Positions 24,955 through 34,967 of a stretch of DNA of 64,000 bases are shown here, piece by piece. Source of the DNA: Kuschelorhynchus macadamiae (lineage: Eukaryota > Arthropoda > Insecta > Coleoptera > Curculionidae). The translations under genes were made by a program, and so were the position numbers. The stretch spans positions 875,001 to 939,000 of the forward strand of contig JAUTXW010000938.1 of the NCBI GenBank assembly GCA_030620095.1, in the 5' to 3' direction. Position 1 is the stretch's first letter; each line of letters opens with the position of its first letter. The notes beneath the pieces are model-generated. The model was not told the origin of the DNA. It did not search any database and saw only the letters and a list, made by a program, of their open reading frames with translations.

Positions 24955-26037
24955 TTATATATTTTTTTGCAAAAATTTTAGGGATAGTTGACCACAGTTA
25001 TATGAATTAAATTTTTGTTTATTTTCATAAGTATAAAATACATCCACTTTGCCATTCGAATTAAAATATTTGAGAAGTTCAAAAGGTGGTTTTAAATTTC
25101 CATAACTATCAAAATATATTACATTTTTGTTATTTTTAATATAAGCAGTCCAATGAGATCCTTTATTTTGTTTTTTATCCAAATTTACAATACCACATTC
25201 TTTCAGATTAATTTTTTTTGGAAGTTCATCGAGCATAAAAACACCTCTAAAGCCAGTTATTTTTAACAGCTTTACATATTTAATAATATCATTGTTCGTA
25301 AGTGCTCTTTTTGGAAAACTTATTTTGAGTTTTTTTTGTCTGATTGCTTTCATTTTGACGGATCCTCCTTTATAAGGTCTAATAAATAGTCCCTTTCCTT
25401 TATATGGTCTAATATATAATCCTTTGCCTTCTTTAGAAGCATTTTCCATTGCAATATTATGTCTATGTATTTCTTCTAGTTGCTGTTTAGCTGCTTTAGC
25501 ATCATTTACTGCCTTAGCAATTCCTGCCGCGCCTCCACCTAGTGCACCCAGGGCGCCAAGAATGGGAAACAAAAGAGGTAGAAATCCTCCAATTTTTTTG
25601 GGTGTTCGAATGATACGTTTTTTTCTCAATTTAAGTTTACCCCCTTTTGTCTTTTTTAATCCCAAACCGAACTTTCTTTTACCCTTCATTATTCCTGCAA
25701 CACTTAAAGCTGCAATTTTTTCACCAATAGAAGAATCTTTAGCTTTTACCCTATCCCAGGCTTTTTTTTCTAATATTTGGTCAGATATGTGTCTTTTTGA
25801 TAAATCTTCAGTCTGAGAGTAAGATATATCATGTTCTTTGCAAGCGGAATCCAATGGATTTATACCAACGTCACCTCTAGTTAATATTTTTTCCATGTTG
25901 GTGCCGGGACCACAATAATTATATCCTGGTATATGAACTTCGAAAGGTAGTTTACTAATTAATTTATTTACTAAACCAGAGCCTTTTCTATTACGTGTTT
26001 TAATAGTTTTTTTCAACTTATGACGACCCACAGTCAT
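24955..26037 (-). CDS. PLA2 - pX-like - adenain-type protease fusion
   Basis: 360 residues, intact. Residues about 35-100 are a parvovirus VP1-type phospholipase A2: calcium loop NYCGPGT and catalytic ACKEHDISY (HD-x-x-Y). A basic segment follows, then a hydrophobic Gly/Ala stretch (GGFLPLLFPILGALGALGGG, about 149-168) resembling the adenovirus core protein pX found in adintoviruses. Then comes a duplicated GKGLYIRPYK / GKGLFIRPYK motif, and from about 245 an adenain-like cysteine protease with GSHWTAYI (His), IYFDSYGN (Asp) and NSYNCGQLS (Cys). Lipid breach on entry, capsid core organisation and maturation cleavage are the expected roles. The GKGL repeats could be linker cleavage sites. Divergent from the ATPase gene 87 bp away. 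Confidence 0.9.
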   Translation of the reverse strand: MTVGRHKLKKTIKTRNRKGSGLVNKLISKLPFEVHIPGYNYCGPGTNMEKILTRGDVGINPLDSACKEHDISYSQTEDLSKRHISDQILEKKAWDRVKAKDSSIGEKIAALSVAGIMKGKRKFGLGLKKTKGGKLKLRKKRIIRTPKKIGGFLPLLFPILGALGALGGGAAGIAKAVNDAKAAKQQLEEIHRHNIAMENASKEGKGLYIRPYKGKGLFIRPYKGGSVKMKAIRQKKLKISFPKRALTNNDIIKYVKLLKITGFRGVFMLDELPKKINLKECGIVNLDKKQNKGSHWTAYIKNNKNVIYFDSYGNLKPPFELLKYFNSNGKVDVFYTYENKQKFNSYNCGQLSLKFLQKNI

Positions 26038-26124
26038 TGAAGTTCTTTTTATACTAAAAGCACATTGACATTTTTCTGGTATAAATACTTTTACAGCTAA
26101 AAATATTTACTAGTGTGATTAAGA
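26038..26124. promoter_or_regulatory. Divergent promoter between protease and ATPase genes
   Basis: 87 bp separates the starts of two oppositely directed genes, so both promoters must lie here or within the genes. A TATAAATA-like sequence (GGTATAAATACTTTT, about 26079-26093) faces the ATPase gene. This is inferred from position and motif only. Confidence 0.4.
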
Positions 26125-26814
26125 ATGAGGATTGAAAAACAAAAATTCTCATTACCAGTAAATAATCATGACGAAAAAATTTTAAGTAAACAGTTGAGAA
26201 AGCATGGTGACTTATTTTGCGGTGGTTCAAAAAGAGGGCTTATAGTTGGTTGCAGTGGTAGCGGTAAAACCAACGTTATGCTTACACTGCTCGAGCATCC
26301 TAATGGAATTAGGTTTGAAAATGTCTATGTTTATTCAAAGTCATTAGATCAACCAAAATATGAATATTTAAGAAAGTTGTTAAAGCCTATGAAAGAAATT
26401 GGATACTTTGAATATGATAGCGATGAGAACATTATTTCACCTTATGAAATAAAGCCAAATTCCGTTATCATTTTTGATGATATTCCTTGTCATAATCAAT
26501 CTATTATTAGGGACTATTTCACGCATGGAAGGCATAGAAACACCGATTGTTTTTTTATTTTTCAAGGATATTCCTCAATCCTTAAACGTCTAATTCGAGA
26601 AAATGCAAACTTATTAATTTTATTTAAACAGGACTGTTTGAGTTTAAAACATATATATAATGACCACTGTATATTGGATATGACATTTGATCAGTTTAAA
26701 AATATTTGTGCTAACTGTTGGATGGATCCATATGGCTTTCTTGTAATTGACAAAGATTGTGAAGTAAATCACGGCAGATATAGGAGTAAATTCGATTCCT
26801 TTATATATTTATAA
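26125..26814 (+). CDS. Packaging ATPase (A32/FtsK-HerA type)
   Basis: 229 residues, intact. Walker A is GCSGSGKT at residues 42-49 and Walker B is VIIFDD at 114-119; YFTHGRHRNTDCFFIFQGY follows, matching the sensor region of the A32-like ATPases. Such enzymes drive the genome into the preformed capsid. A homologue is present in nearly all Polintons and related viruses. The length is normal for the family (about 220-250). It opens the plus-strand block, with the next gene beginning 44 bp after its stop. No break or missing residue is seen. Confidence 0.95.
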   Translation: MRIEKQKFSLPVNNHDEKILSKQLRKHGDLFCGGSKRGLIVGCSGSGKTNVMLTLLEHPNGIRFENVYVYSKSLDQPKYEYLRKLLKPMKEIGYFEYDSDENIISPYEIKPNSVIIFDDIPCHNQSIIRDYFTHGRHRNTDCFFIFQGYSSILKRLIRENANLLILFKQDCLSLKHIYNDHCILDMTFDQFKNICANCWMDPYGFLVIDKDCEVNHGRYRSKFDSFIYL

Positions 26815-26858
26815 AAGTAAAAAATTTGCAGTTTTATTTCATTTAAAACTTGTACAGC

Positions 26859-27998
26859 ATGGATAGACGTTTAACTCGAGAATTAATAAAATCGAGACAA
26901 GCCGTGAAGCAGAAATATCAAAGCTTGAAATTAGCTACTTCTACTGCTCAGTCCGAATTAGAACAAACTTATAGACCAATAACACAACCACTTAAACAGC
27001 TAATTTCAAGTATTGGTAAATCCGAACCATTCGATTTAAAAGAAGAAAGAGTTTCAAAGTATGAAGATTTCAAAACACCTACAAAGCTTTATAAAACATC
27101 AACTCCGACGAAAAATATTCAGAAAACAGGAAAAACTCCGTTACTCCCTACAGAACTACCAACATTTTTAAATGACAGTAGTATCACTTCTTCCTCTCCT
27201 GTAGTACAACCATTGTCATCAACTGTTATAGCAGAAACTTCAGATCCTTCTAGTGACACAACAACAAATTTAAACTTGTCAGACATATTGGAACAAACTA
27301 GAAAAACAATTCAAACCTATGTTGGTACACCATCATATAAAGATTACTTAGCAGATTTTCATGAATTACCCAGATCATATATTGATGAGGGTGTGAAAGA
27401 TACACAACATAAATTTGACCATTATTATGGAATAGTTCATGACCTCGAAACGGATAAGTTTTCTTTTGGTTTAACACAGATACCGGTAGAAATTATTGGA
27501 AAAGACATTAAAGTGGGAGGAATAACGTACACAGGCACGCCAGGTTTATACGAATTGCTTTTCAAAAAAGAACCGAAAGGTTATAAGAAGGAAGATTTAG
27601 ATAATTACATGAACATTCTAGCTAAAACAAATGTATATCGTAGGAATTTTGATTCAAATGAACAAGTTCAAGGAAATACATCACACAAATATGTTACAAT
27701 AATAGGACCATATTTACAAAGAAAGGGGATTACAAAGACAAAAACCTTGCCAAGATTAGTTACAGCATTTAACAAACCAAAACCTCCGTTTAGAACAACT
27801 AGAGCCAAATCTACAGGAAAGGGATTAATTTTGAAAACAAACAGATCAAATACAGACTATGTATACTGGAATAATGTTAACGAAATTGTTGATAGGCTAC
27901 GTTTATTAATTTCATCAAGTGATGCGGGAAATAATGCTCATAGTAACGAGATTATCTCTATTATTGAAGAATTAAGAGAAGATAAAGTAATACTATAA
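26859..27998 (+). CDS. Conserved Polinton protein (MDRRLTREL family)
   Basis: 379 residues from the ATG at 26859; an upstream non-ATG extension of three codons is ignored. It starts with MDRRLTRELIKSRQAVKQKY, a basic helical segment, followed by a Ser/Thr/Pro-rich linker (about residues 70-145). A globular part follows with YKDYLADFHELPRSYI, FSFGLTQIPVEI, GITYTGTPGLYELLF and VYRRNFD, then a basic tail and a short C-terminal helical region. The family, with its GTPGLxELLF box, recurs in insect Polintons next to the ATPase, but its role is unknown. A virion or minor structural role is a guess from the context. Intact. Confidence 0.85.
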   Translation: MDRRLTRELIKSRQAVKQKYQSLKLATSTAQSELEQTYRPITQPLKQLISSIGKSEPFDLKEERVSKYEDFKTPTKLYKTSTPTKNIQKTGKTPLLPTELPTFLNDSSITSSSPVVQPLSSTVIAETSDPSSDTTTNLNLSDILEQTRKTIQTYVGTPSYKDYLADFHELPRSYIDEGVKDTQHKFDHYYGIVHDLETDKFSFGLTQIPVEIIGKDIKVGGITYTGTPGLYELLFKKEPKGYKKEDLDNYMNILAKTNVYRRNFDSNEQVQGNTSHKYVTIIGPYLQRKGITKTKTLPRLVTAFNKPKPPFRTTRAKSTGKGLILKTNRSNTDYVYWNNVNEIVDRLRLLISSSDAGNNAHSNEIISIIEELREDKVIL

Positions 27999-28047
27999 AT
28001 AACAGCTATCAAATATAATCATATTTATTGTTTAATGAAAGCTCAAC

Positions 28048-28788
28048 ATGACAGTTGATAAATTTGGACGCCATTTTTCAAAACAAAATCAAGAGAGAAT
28101 AAGTGACATTAATAATTTAAAAAGGAGATTAGGTGAAAATGAAACAAATAATGAAATCTTTGCTAAAAAGCTTAAGGTTTTTGATGAAAATTTTTTAAAG
28201 TATGAAAACCAGATTAAAGGATGTTATACCTCAATTGAAAACGGTAATAAACAGTTGCTAACGCTAGATCAAATAAGTAAAGATTTGCAATTTTTAAATG
28301 AACATGTTAAAAAGGAAGACAAAAAATTAAGTGATGATATCAACAAAATTAATAAAATAATGGAAACAAATATAAGAGAAGTAATAATTGAAAAACACAA
28401 GGAAAAAATTAAACAATTAAGAACTTTTATAAAAAGGTTAGATGATGAAAAAAAAAGAAATCAAAATAGCATTCTTAACAGTAGAACAATTGACCAACTC
28501 ACTTTGGAAGAAAATCAACAATATATTTCCTTGGAAAATATAATGTCCAGTGTAATTAAGAAATTAGAACAAGAATTAAACAAAACAGAGGAGGAATTCA
28601 AAAAAAGTGATAGTAGATCAACTACTTTCTTAACTGGAGAGATAAAAAAATCCTTTAATGCGTTAGAAAAGGAGATTACTAAAATTAGTAAAATTTTAAA
28701 TGAAAAAAGTTATACAATACAAATTGATAAATTGAATGAATGGGAAAAAACATATAAAAGTTATATTTCGAATTATTACAAAACATAG
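28048..28788 (+). CDS. Coiled-coil protein of Polinton
   Basis: 246 residues, very rich in Lys, Glu, Asn and Ile, with long helical heptad-like stretches (for example about 80-150 and 160-240: HKEKIKQLRTFIKRLDDEKK, LEQELNKTEEEFKK). No Cys-rich, membrane or enzymatic motif. A long rod-like protein between a conserved protein and the integrase could be a fibre, scaffold or tail-like element, but this is only inference. The ATG at 28048 is 49 bp after the previous stop, and the reading frame is intact. The base composition resembles that of its neighbours. Confidence 0.75.
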   Translation: MTVDKFGRHFSKQNQERISDINNLKRRLGENETNNEIFAKKLKVFDENFLKYENQIKGCYTSIENGNKQLLTLDQISKDLQFLNEHVKKEDKKLSDDINKINKIMETNIREVIIEKHKEKIKQLRTFIKRLDDEKKRNQNSILNSRTIDQLTLEENQQYISLENIMSSVIKKLEQELNKTEEEFKKSDSRSTTFLTGEIKKSFNALEKEITKISKILNEKSYTIQIDKLNEWEKTYKSYISNYYKT

Positions 28789-28829
28789 AAAGTGAACTTC
28801 CTTAAAATTGAATAAACAAATTTGTTGTC

Positions 28830-29761
28830 ATGACAACCGTTAAACAACAAGTCGTTAATGAATTACATAAACCTGCTAGAAAAAAATAAAACAAAGAAGG
28901 GTGGTAGTGAAAGGGTTAAATGATCTTTTTCAAGCTGATTTGGTTGAAATGTTACCCTATGCCAAATTTAATAAGGGATTTAAATATATCTTGATTACCA
29001 TAAATGTATTTTCTAAGTATGTTTGGGCCGAACCGATAAAATCTAAATCTGGAAAAGACGTAACAGCGGCAATGAAAAAAATATTAATCAGTGCAAAAAC
29101 TCCACCAAAAAACTTGCAAACGGACAGAGGGAGAGAGTTTTTCAATGTAAATTTTCAAAATTTGATGCAACAATTTCGAATTAACCATTATAGCACGTTT
29201 TCCAATTTGAAAGCGAGTATAGTAGAAAGAGTGAACAGGACTTTAAAGAATAATATGTGGAAAATATTTAGCATTCAAGGAAATTACAAATGGTTTAATA
29301 TATTAGCGGATATTGTAAAAGATTATAACAATACAAAACATTCTTCAATAGGAATGAAGCCAAAACAAGTAAATAAAACAAATGAAAATAAAATCTTGAA
29401 ATCTGCATTTACTCATGCTAAAACGTTAGATATAAAATCTCCAAAGTTTAAAGTGGGTGATCACGTACGAATAAGCAAGCATCGAGAGGCATTTTCAAAA
29501 GGTTACACACCAAATTGGTCAAATGAGATATTCCACATTAAAGAAGTTAAGATGACAAACCCTTGGACATATTTAATTCAAGACGAAGATAATCAGGACA
29601 TTCTGGGTGGTTTTTATGAGCAAGAATTACTAAAAGTAAAGCATACCGATGTTTATCTTATTGAGAAGATTTTGAGAAGGAAAGGAAACAAAGTTTATGT
29701 GAAATGGTTAGGACTTGATAAAAAATATAATACATGGATTGATAAAAAAAATATTGTTTAA
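28830..29761 (+). CDS. DDE (retroviral-type) integrase with chromodomain, frameshift near start
   Basis: The main frame from about 28883 has the rve catalytic core: LFQADLVEM (first Asp), NLQTDRGREF (second Asp) and ASIVERVNR (Glu), about 34 residues apart as expected. KFKVGDHVRI and the SH3-like C-terminal part follow, and the protein ends in a chromodomain (VYLIEKILRR, VYVKWLGL, YNTWIDKKNIV). The likely ATG at 28830 opens MTTVKQQVVNELHKPARKK and stops at 28887; the catalytic frame joins it only by a one-base backward shift at a run of seven A (28880-28886). The N-terminal zinc module of other integrases is not seen. It inserts the element and makes the 6-bp duplication; the chromodomain may direct it to marked chromatin. 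Confidence 0.92.
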
Positions 29762-30099
29762 TTAAATTGAAATTAAATTTTAGTTAAATTTGTTTTATTT
29801 CTGTTCCTCACTTTATGCTTTAGCTGATACAAATTACAAAGTCTTAATGTGCTAATTAATTTCAAATAAAATTCACATTTAGGAAACTAAAATTTTATTA
29901 AGTAAAACATCAAATACAATTTTTATTAAAACGTGTCAAATATATTTTATTTTTATGTTCCTCAGAAAATATCGAATCTAGAATAAGTTTACAATCATTT
30001 ATTCTTTTTTCAAAACGGAGTCTATCTAAGTACCACATCTGAAAGTTACTCCTACGGGCTTGTCTGTAAGCAAAGCTCCACTTCACTAACACATGCACC
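29762..30099. terminator. Shared 3' region of convergent genes
   Basis: The integrase ends at 29761 and the minus-strand gene ends at 30100. The gap is AT-rich and contains AATAAA at about 29865 on the plus strand and TTTATT on the complementary strand, as expected for polyadenylation of both messages. A minus-strand open stretch (29910-30197) runs from the gene's tail into this gap; I cannot tell whether it is coding. Confidence 0.4.
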
Positions 30100-30810
30100 T
30101 TATTGTTCTCTTCCAGAAAAGATATTGTTTTCTTCGTAATATTTTCTTTTTGATCCATTTTCATTGTTTTCTTCGTAATATTTTCGTTTTGTTCCATTTT
30201 GCTTCAATTTGTTTTCCATTTGTTCAGGATATAAAGCAAGTAATTCCATCATAGTTGAAACATTTTCACTGTTAGGATTTTCTGTTGGACTTATTATATT
30301 ATAAACATGCGTACACAAGTCGCCACAATCAGCTGAAATATTATTTTGAAATATTTTGAAATATGTATTGAATTCTTGCCTTTTAAGTATAGATAATCTA
30401 TAATCAATAATTTCCTTTAATCGCCACAAATTGTCCAAAGACTCTTGTCCTAAGTATATGAAGTGTGGGCCTTTTGTAATTTGTAGAACAGGGGTATCAT
30501 TTATTTTCTGAACCTGCAGATGAATGTTGTTTATATTCACACTGGTTTGATCAATTTGAGGAAAGTAGAAATTGTTTACAATAATTCCTTGATGAACACA
30601 AATGTCTTTCCGATTTTCTTCGGTTAGTGCGATTGAAAATCCAGTTTTTCCACCAATTACAATTTTTGGAGAAAAATCATTTAAACTAATGCCAACAAGA
30701 ACAAATTTTGACAAAGAATTATTTAAAAAATAAATTTTTGAATTAAGAAGCGTTTCCAAAGGTTTATGAACCACGGCGTTGTTCATAATGACTAAACGAG
30801 ACTGAAACAT
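30100..30810 (-). CDS. Conserved Polinton protein, unknown function
   Basis: 236 residues. The middle part resembles a protein of unknown function that I recall from many insect Polintons: KIVIGGKTGFSIALTEENR, an HFIYLGQESLDNLWRLKEII segment, then an aromatic end (FNTYFKIFQNN). It is probably a mixed alpha/beta domain. The C-terminus carries a 33-nt duplication, giving twice a NGTKRKYYEEN-type peptide followed by NNIFSGREQ. A second frame (29910-30197) is open through this repeat and beyond, so the C-terminus may have been altered by a shift. It is the first gene of the second minus-strand block, upstream of the convergent 3' region. Confidence 0.75.
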   Translation of the reverse strand: MFQSRLVIMNNAVVHKPLETLLNSKIYFLNNSLSKFVLVGISLNDFSPKIVIGGKTGFSIALTEENRKDICVHQGIIVNNFYFPQIDQTSVNINNIHLQVQKINDTPVLQITKGPHFIYLGQESLDNLWRLKEIIDYRLSILKRQEFNTYFKIFQNNISADCGDLCTHVYNIISPTENPNSENVSTMMELLALYPEQMENKLKQNGTKRKYYEENNENGSKRKYYEENNIFSGREQ

Positions 30811-30875
30811 ATTGTGTTATTCTTGTACTTAAATATTCTCATCCCCACTTTCTTTAAAGTTTCGATTAAAATGGA

Positions 30876-31343
30876 TTAATGAAAAAATAGATTTCCAGTT
30901 TGAAATTTGTAATAAAGATAAATAATTAAAATGGTAGTGTATAAAAATAATGCAAAGTTTAATGTAACACTAATGATGGAAAAGTAGTAATTTTTGAATC
31001 CGTCATAATAATTGGTACAGTTGGGGGTTAAAATTTGTAACTGATTATTTTTAAACTCTAACCTTTCTATCCAATTTGTATCAAAAATAGATCGATTTGG
31101 ATAATGATACAAAATTTTAAAAAATTTACTTGCATTTTCATTTCCATTTATTCGTTCCATCCAACTAATTGTACTATTGTTAATTAATCCAATTTTCATA
31201 AATTTACAATATTTACTTAGAGTGACGTCTGTTTTATTAGAAAAACATATTTCACACTGTGTTACGCCAGGGGGATGATGAACATAAAAAACATTTTGGA
31301 AAATAAAATAAAGAAGAATAAATTGAGATCTACTGATAGTCAT
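30876..31343 (-). CDS. Small type I membrane glycoprotein, orphan
   Basis: 155 residues, no family recognised. The N-terminus (about 1-22, SQFILLYFIFQNVFYV) looks like a signal peptide. The ectodomain holds CEIC and further cysteines, and five or six N-glycosylation sequons (NKT, NNS/NST, NAS, NRS, NCT). Residues about 120-146 (YFSIISVTLNFALFLYTTIL then IIYLYY) form a strong transmembrane segment, and a short cytoplasmic tail (KFQTGNLFFH) follows. The topology is therefore type I. The dense sequons suggest a surface-exposed protein, such as a virion envelope or host-modulating protein. It lies between the conserved protein and the BIR gene, on the same strand. Confidence 0.7.
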   Translation of the reverse strand: MTISRSQFILLYFIFQNVFYVHHPPGVTQCEICFSNKTDVTLSKYCKFMKIGLINNSTISWMERINGNENASKFFKILYHYPNRSIFDTNWIERLEFKNNQLQILTPNCTNYYDGFKNYYFSIISVTLNFALFLYTTILIIYLYYKFQTGNLFFH

Positions 31344-31441
31344 TAAAACAAATTAATAATTATATTCCATATTTATTAACATTAAGCAGATACTTTCACC
31401 ACGAAAGCAAAAGCAGTTTTAAAAAAATAACAATAAAATAC

Positions 31442-31813
31442 TTAATTTAAATATATGTAAAAGTTCATAAATAAGGATATTAATAATACTATATAAAATG
31501 TGTAGCTTGAAGACTTATTTTGAATGGTTACAATTATTCGATTCCTATTTTTCCATAAACAATTATTTAAATCACAATTCCTAGCAAATTTCTTATGCTC
31601 CACAATAGGATCATCATAACTTAACCAATCAAAAATTTCAATACCACAATAAAAACATTTACAAATATCATTGATTGAAGTATAGTAAAAACCAGCTCCA
31701 GCTAACACTTCTGGTCTCAATTTTCCTTTCCATTTTTTAAAAGTGGAAAGTCGTTTTTCATATGTTTTAAAATAACTGTTATCAATTTCTTTGTCAAAAG
31801 TTTCTAAGCACAT
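31442..31813 (-). CDS. BIR-domain (IAP-like) protein with C-terminal membrane anchor
   Basis: 123 residues with one BIR domain (about 20-85): RLSTFKKW, then LAGAGFYYT, and the zinc site C53-x2-C56-x16-H73-x6-C80 with the invariant W63 and the DDPIVEH motif. The spacing is the canonical BIR pattern. The last 20 residues (TFYIVLLISLFMNFYIYLN) are a hydrophobic tail anchor. There is no RING, CARD or second BIR. BIR proteins bind caspases or IAP-antagonist peptides, and baculoviral IAPs delay host apoptosis; a similar anti-apoptotic role at a membrane is a reasonable inference. Intact, between the glycoprotein and the polymerase genes. Confidence 0.9.
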   Translation of the reverse strand: MCLETFDKEIDNSYFKTYEKRLSTFKKWKGKLRPEVLAGAGFYYTSINDICKCFYCGIEIFDWLSYDDPIVEHKKFARNCDLNNCLWKNRNRIIVTIQNKSSSYTFYIVLLISLFMNFYIYLN

Positions 31814-34800
31814 TTTGTGAAAGACTTATGAAGACTAACTTTGGTTTCAAAAACAACAAATTTAAATCCCTTATAATATCTACATAAATATACCTAAATC
31901 TTCATGTTCTGCATTCCATTGATACAAAGCAATATCTTGGTGTCCCCAAGCTAATGTATTAAAACTATAGGGAATTTTATACCGCTTATCATCTTCGGAA
32001 CTCAAAGCCAATTTATTAATTAACTCTGTAAAAATTGTATGTTGTCTAGATCGAAAAACATACATTGAACAAAAGGTTTTAGAATGATTTTCAACAACAT
32101 CTTTATAATGAATAAAATCCAACTGCTTTTTAATTGCACTTTTTTCAACACCTTTTGCTTTTTTTGTTAAACTGTTTTCCGTTTTAATACAATATGCTTT
32201 TGCTCCAGTACCAAAGAAAGCAGTAATGGGTTCACCAGCATATTCATCTTTGAATTTTCCTATAACTGACTTTGTAATAGGCATTTCATGAATATTATTA
32301 AATTCATAATTAGATGTGTCAAATTTGTGTATATTTTTTATCATGTCAGAATAAATATTTGGAGTTGTGACTTCTAAAATGAACGAATCGGTATCGGTGT
32401 ATAAAAGTGAAATATTTTCCTGATAAAGAGGTTTTAAAAAATTATAAAAGAAATCATACATGACAGTTTTAGATATATCTAATATTGAGAAGCCTACATA
32501 TATTGGTTTATTGTAAGTAACTTGAATCTTTTGCATTTGAATAGCTACCAAGTTTTCACAAAATATTGTTAAGTCCTTGAAATATGGTTTTGCAATTAAA
32601 TTCTCAGCACCATCTTTTCTTCTATTTTTTTCCCACTCTGTAACAAGTCTTACGTCAATTCTCCTATCAACATTTTCCATAGTCTTGCCATAAATACTAT
32701 TATTTGCCAACTTGTAAGTATTACGATCAAATTCATTCTTTGAATCATTTCTTAATCTTGAATTCAAGTCTATATATTTTTTCAACCAATCAGATTGAGA
32801 AAACTGTAAAACTCTATGAACTTTAGTTAACTTGAGTCCATGTTCCAAACATTGTTTTAATAATTGATAGTGAATAACATATTTTGATTTATCATTTAAA
32901 TTGGGTATTAATTTTATGCATTTAGAATTTGGCGGTTTAAAGTTTTCTGGACAAAACGGAAAATCGTTATGATAGGAATGTAGACTTGTAGGATATTCTA
33001 AATCAACTTCTAAAACATATCCCTTATTAGATTTTTTAGAAATATTCATAATATTTAAATCATTGATTTTTTTATTTGTTAACCAAACAAAATCTCCATA
33101 CAAATTTGTTGCATCATAATAAATTATGTATTTAGTTGGCTTTAAAGGATCAAAATTTAAAAGAAATGGGTTATTAGCTTCAGATTTTCTACAAATGCAA
33201 GAGCTCACACCACCGCGAACGCTTTTTTTGAAAAAGTGTATCATATCTGGATCAGTTAACAATTCTAACTCTATTCCAGTATAACGCAAACACGCCTCCC
33301 AGTATAAACCTGGAAAAGTGTAAAAATGAGCTGGATCGAGCTTATATGTGGATAAACAAGTGCTTCTAAAATTTTCAAAAATATCTGCCAAAAGTAAAGT
33401 ATCAGAGAGTAAGTAAACGTCGGAGTATTGACCAAGAGATTCACATTTAAACAATTCTGAGGTAAAGTTGTTTCTTCTAATTTTAAATAATCATCAATAT
33501 AATTGTAAGGAAATACACCTTTTTGCCGAATAAGTTTAAATCTTTCTTCATCATTGAAATTTTTTTTTATTTCCTTACATTGTTCATCTTTTAAGCTTTC
33601 AGAGAGTTTTGATAAAGAATGGGATAGAAATTGAAAAGAATCAATAAACCTTAATGACATATTTTTTTTCTTAGCCTTTTGTGTCTTTTTATCAAAATAG
33701 TTATCCACATGAATAAGCTTTTCAAATGAAATATATTTTTCCTTGTTTTGTGCGATAACTGTTAGTTGTTCTTTGTTTAAGCATAATTTTTTAAGAAATA
33801 GATGAGAATCATAATTACGCAAATTATGCAATATAACTGGAATAAAGTTAGGTATTCTGTAATTTATGTTGCAGAGTGAATGAGCTGGACCTCTATAAAG
33901 ACCGGTTATATGACAATGATCTGCAACCCTGTCATTTAAAAGAGGTTTATTACAAATATGACAAACTTTTTCATAGTTATGATAAATTTTGTCCAGTTCG
34001 TTCAAAGGGATCATTTTTTTAGAAGCCTTTAAATATTTATTGTATATGTTATACACATCTCTTTCTAAAGAATTTATAAATAATGTATCACAATTTTGAC
34101 CTCTATATTTTTCAAATTTAGAATAATTATCGTCGAAGGAACATTTAATGTAATAGGCAAATGAATGTGGAATATGTTCATATTGTTTTAAGGTGTATGA
34201 AGTATTAGGATTTTTATCAACATTGTCATTATTTAAAGGCTTTAAAATGCATTCAAAATCTGCATACACCACGAAAGGAACTTTCATTTGTTTATGATAA
34301 TTTACAAATTTCAAAATATTATCATATGAATAGTTTCCAAACTTATCTTTTATTAATTCTTTAGAAGGTAGGTTAATTCGTAAATGATCACAATCATAGC
34401 TATTGTGTTGTAATAAATTTTCTTCTGTAGGGAAATATTGTAAACAACCATCGCAAATATATTTTTTTCCGTGATGTTTAGAAATTTGTGCAGAAACTAG
34501 TTTTGATAAATCTTTAATATAGCAATAATGAAAAGTTTTTTCATCATCATCACTTATTAACAATAAATTGACATGTTGATTTTTTTTATTCGATGAATAA
34601 TAAAGTGGACCAATTACTTCATACCCCTTTTTAGGATTTATAATTTCTAATCCATATACATTAATAGAAATGTTATTTTTTTCTTCAAAAATCTTAATGT
34701 TCTTTAGCAACATTGGAAATTCTATACCTGACATATCCAAAACAGAAGAGTAGTGTGGGTAGGATGAAGTTTCAAAATCTAATCCGCTTGGTTGGTGAAG

Positions 34801-34967
34801 AGCAGACGCAACTGCCCAGGCGAAGCAAAAGTTGTCATCATTCCTAATGTTGATCACAGCTTGGCGTCTCTTGATCTCTTGAGGAAGTTCGATAAAAGTT
34901 GAGGCTCTCAGCGGATTGTGCTTGTTAACATTAATTTCCAAATGAAGTAAATTCATCAAAGCCCATC

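Noticed and set aside
25424..25816. 130-codon plus-strand frame opposite the PLA2-protease gene
   Set aside because: Antisense shadow of an intact gene with strong family motifs.
28957..29145. Minus-strand 62-codon frame within the integrase
   Set aside because: Antisense shadow.
29910..30197. Minus-strand frame overlapping the tail of the 30100-30810 gene
   Set aside because: No recognised motif and it shares the 33-nt repeat; kept only as a note because it could be a shifted C-terminus.
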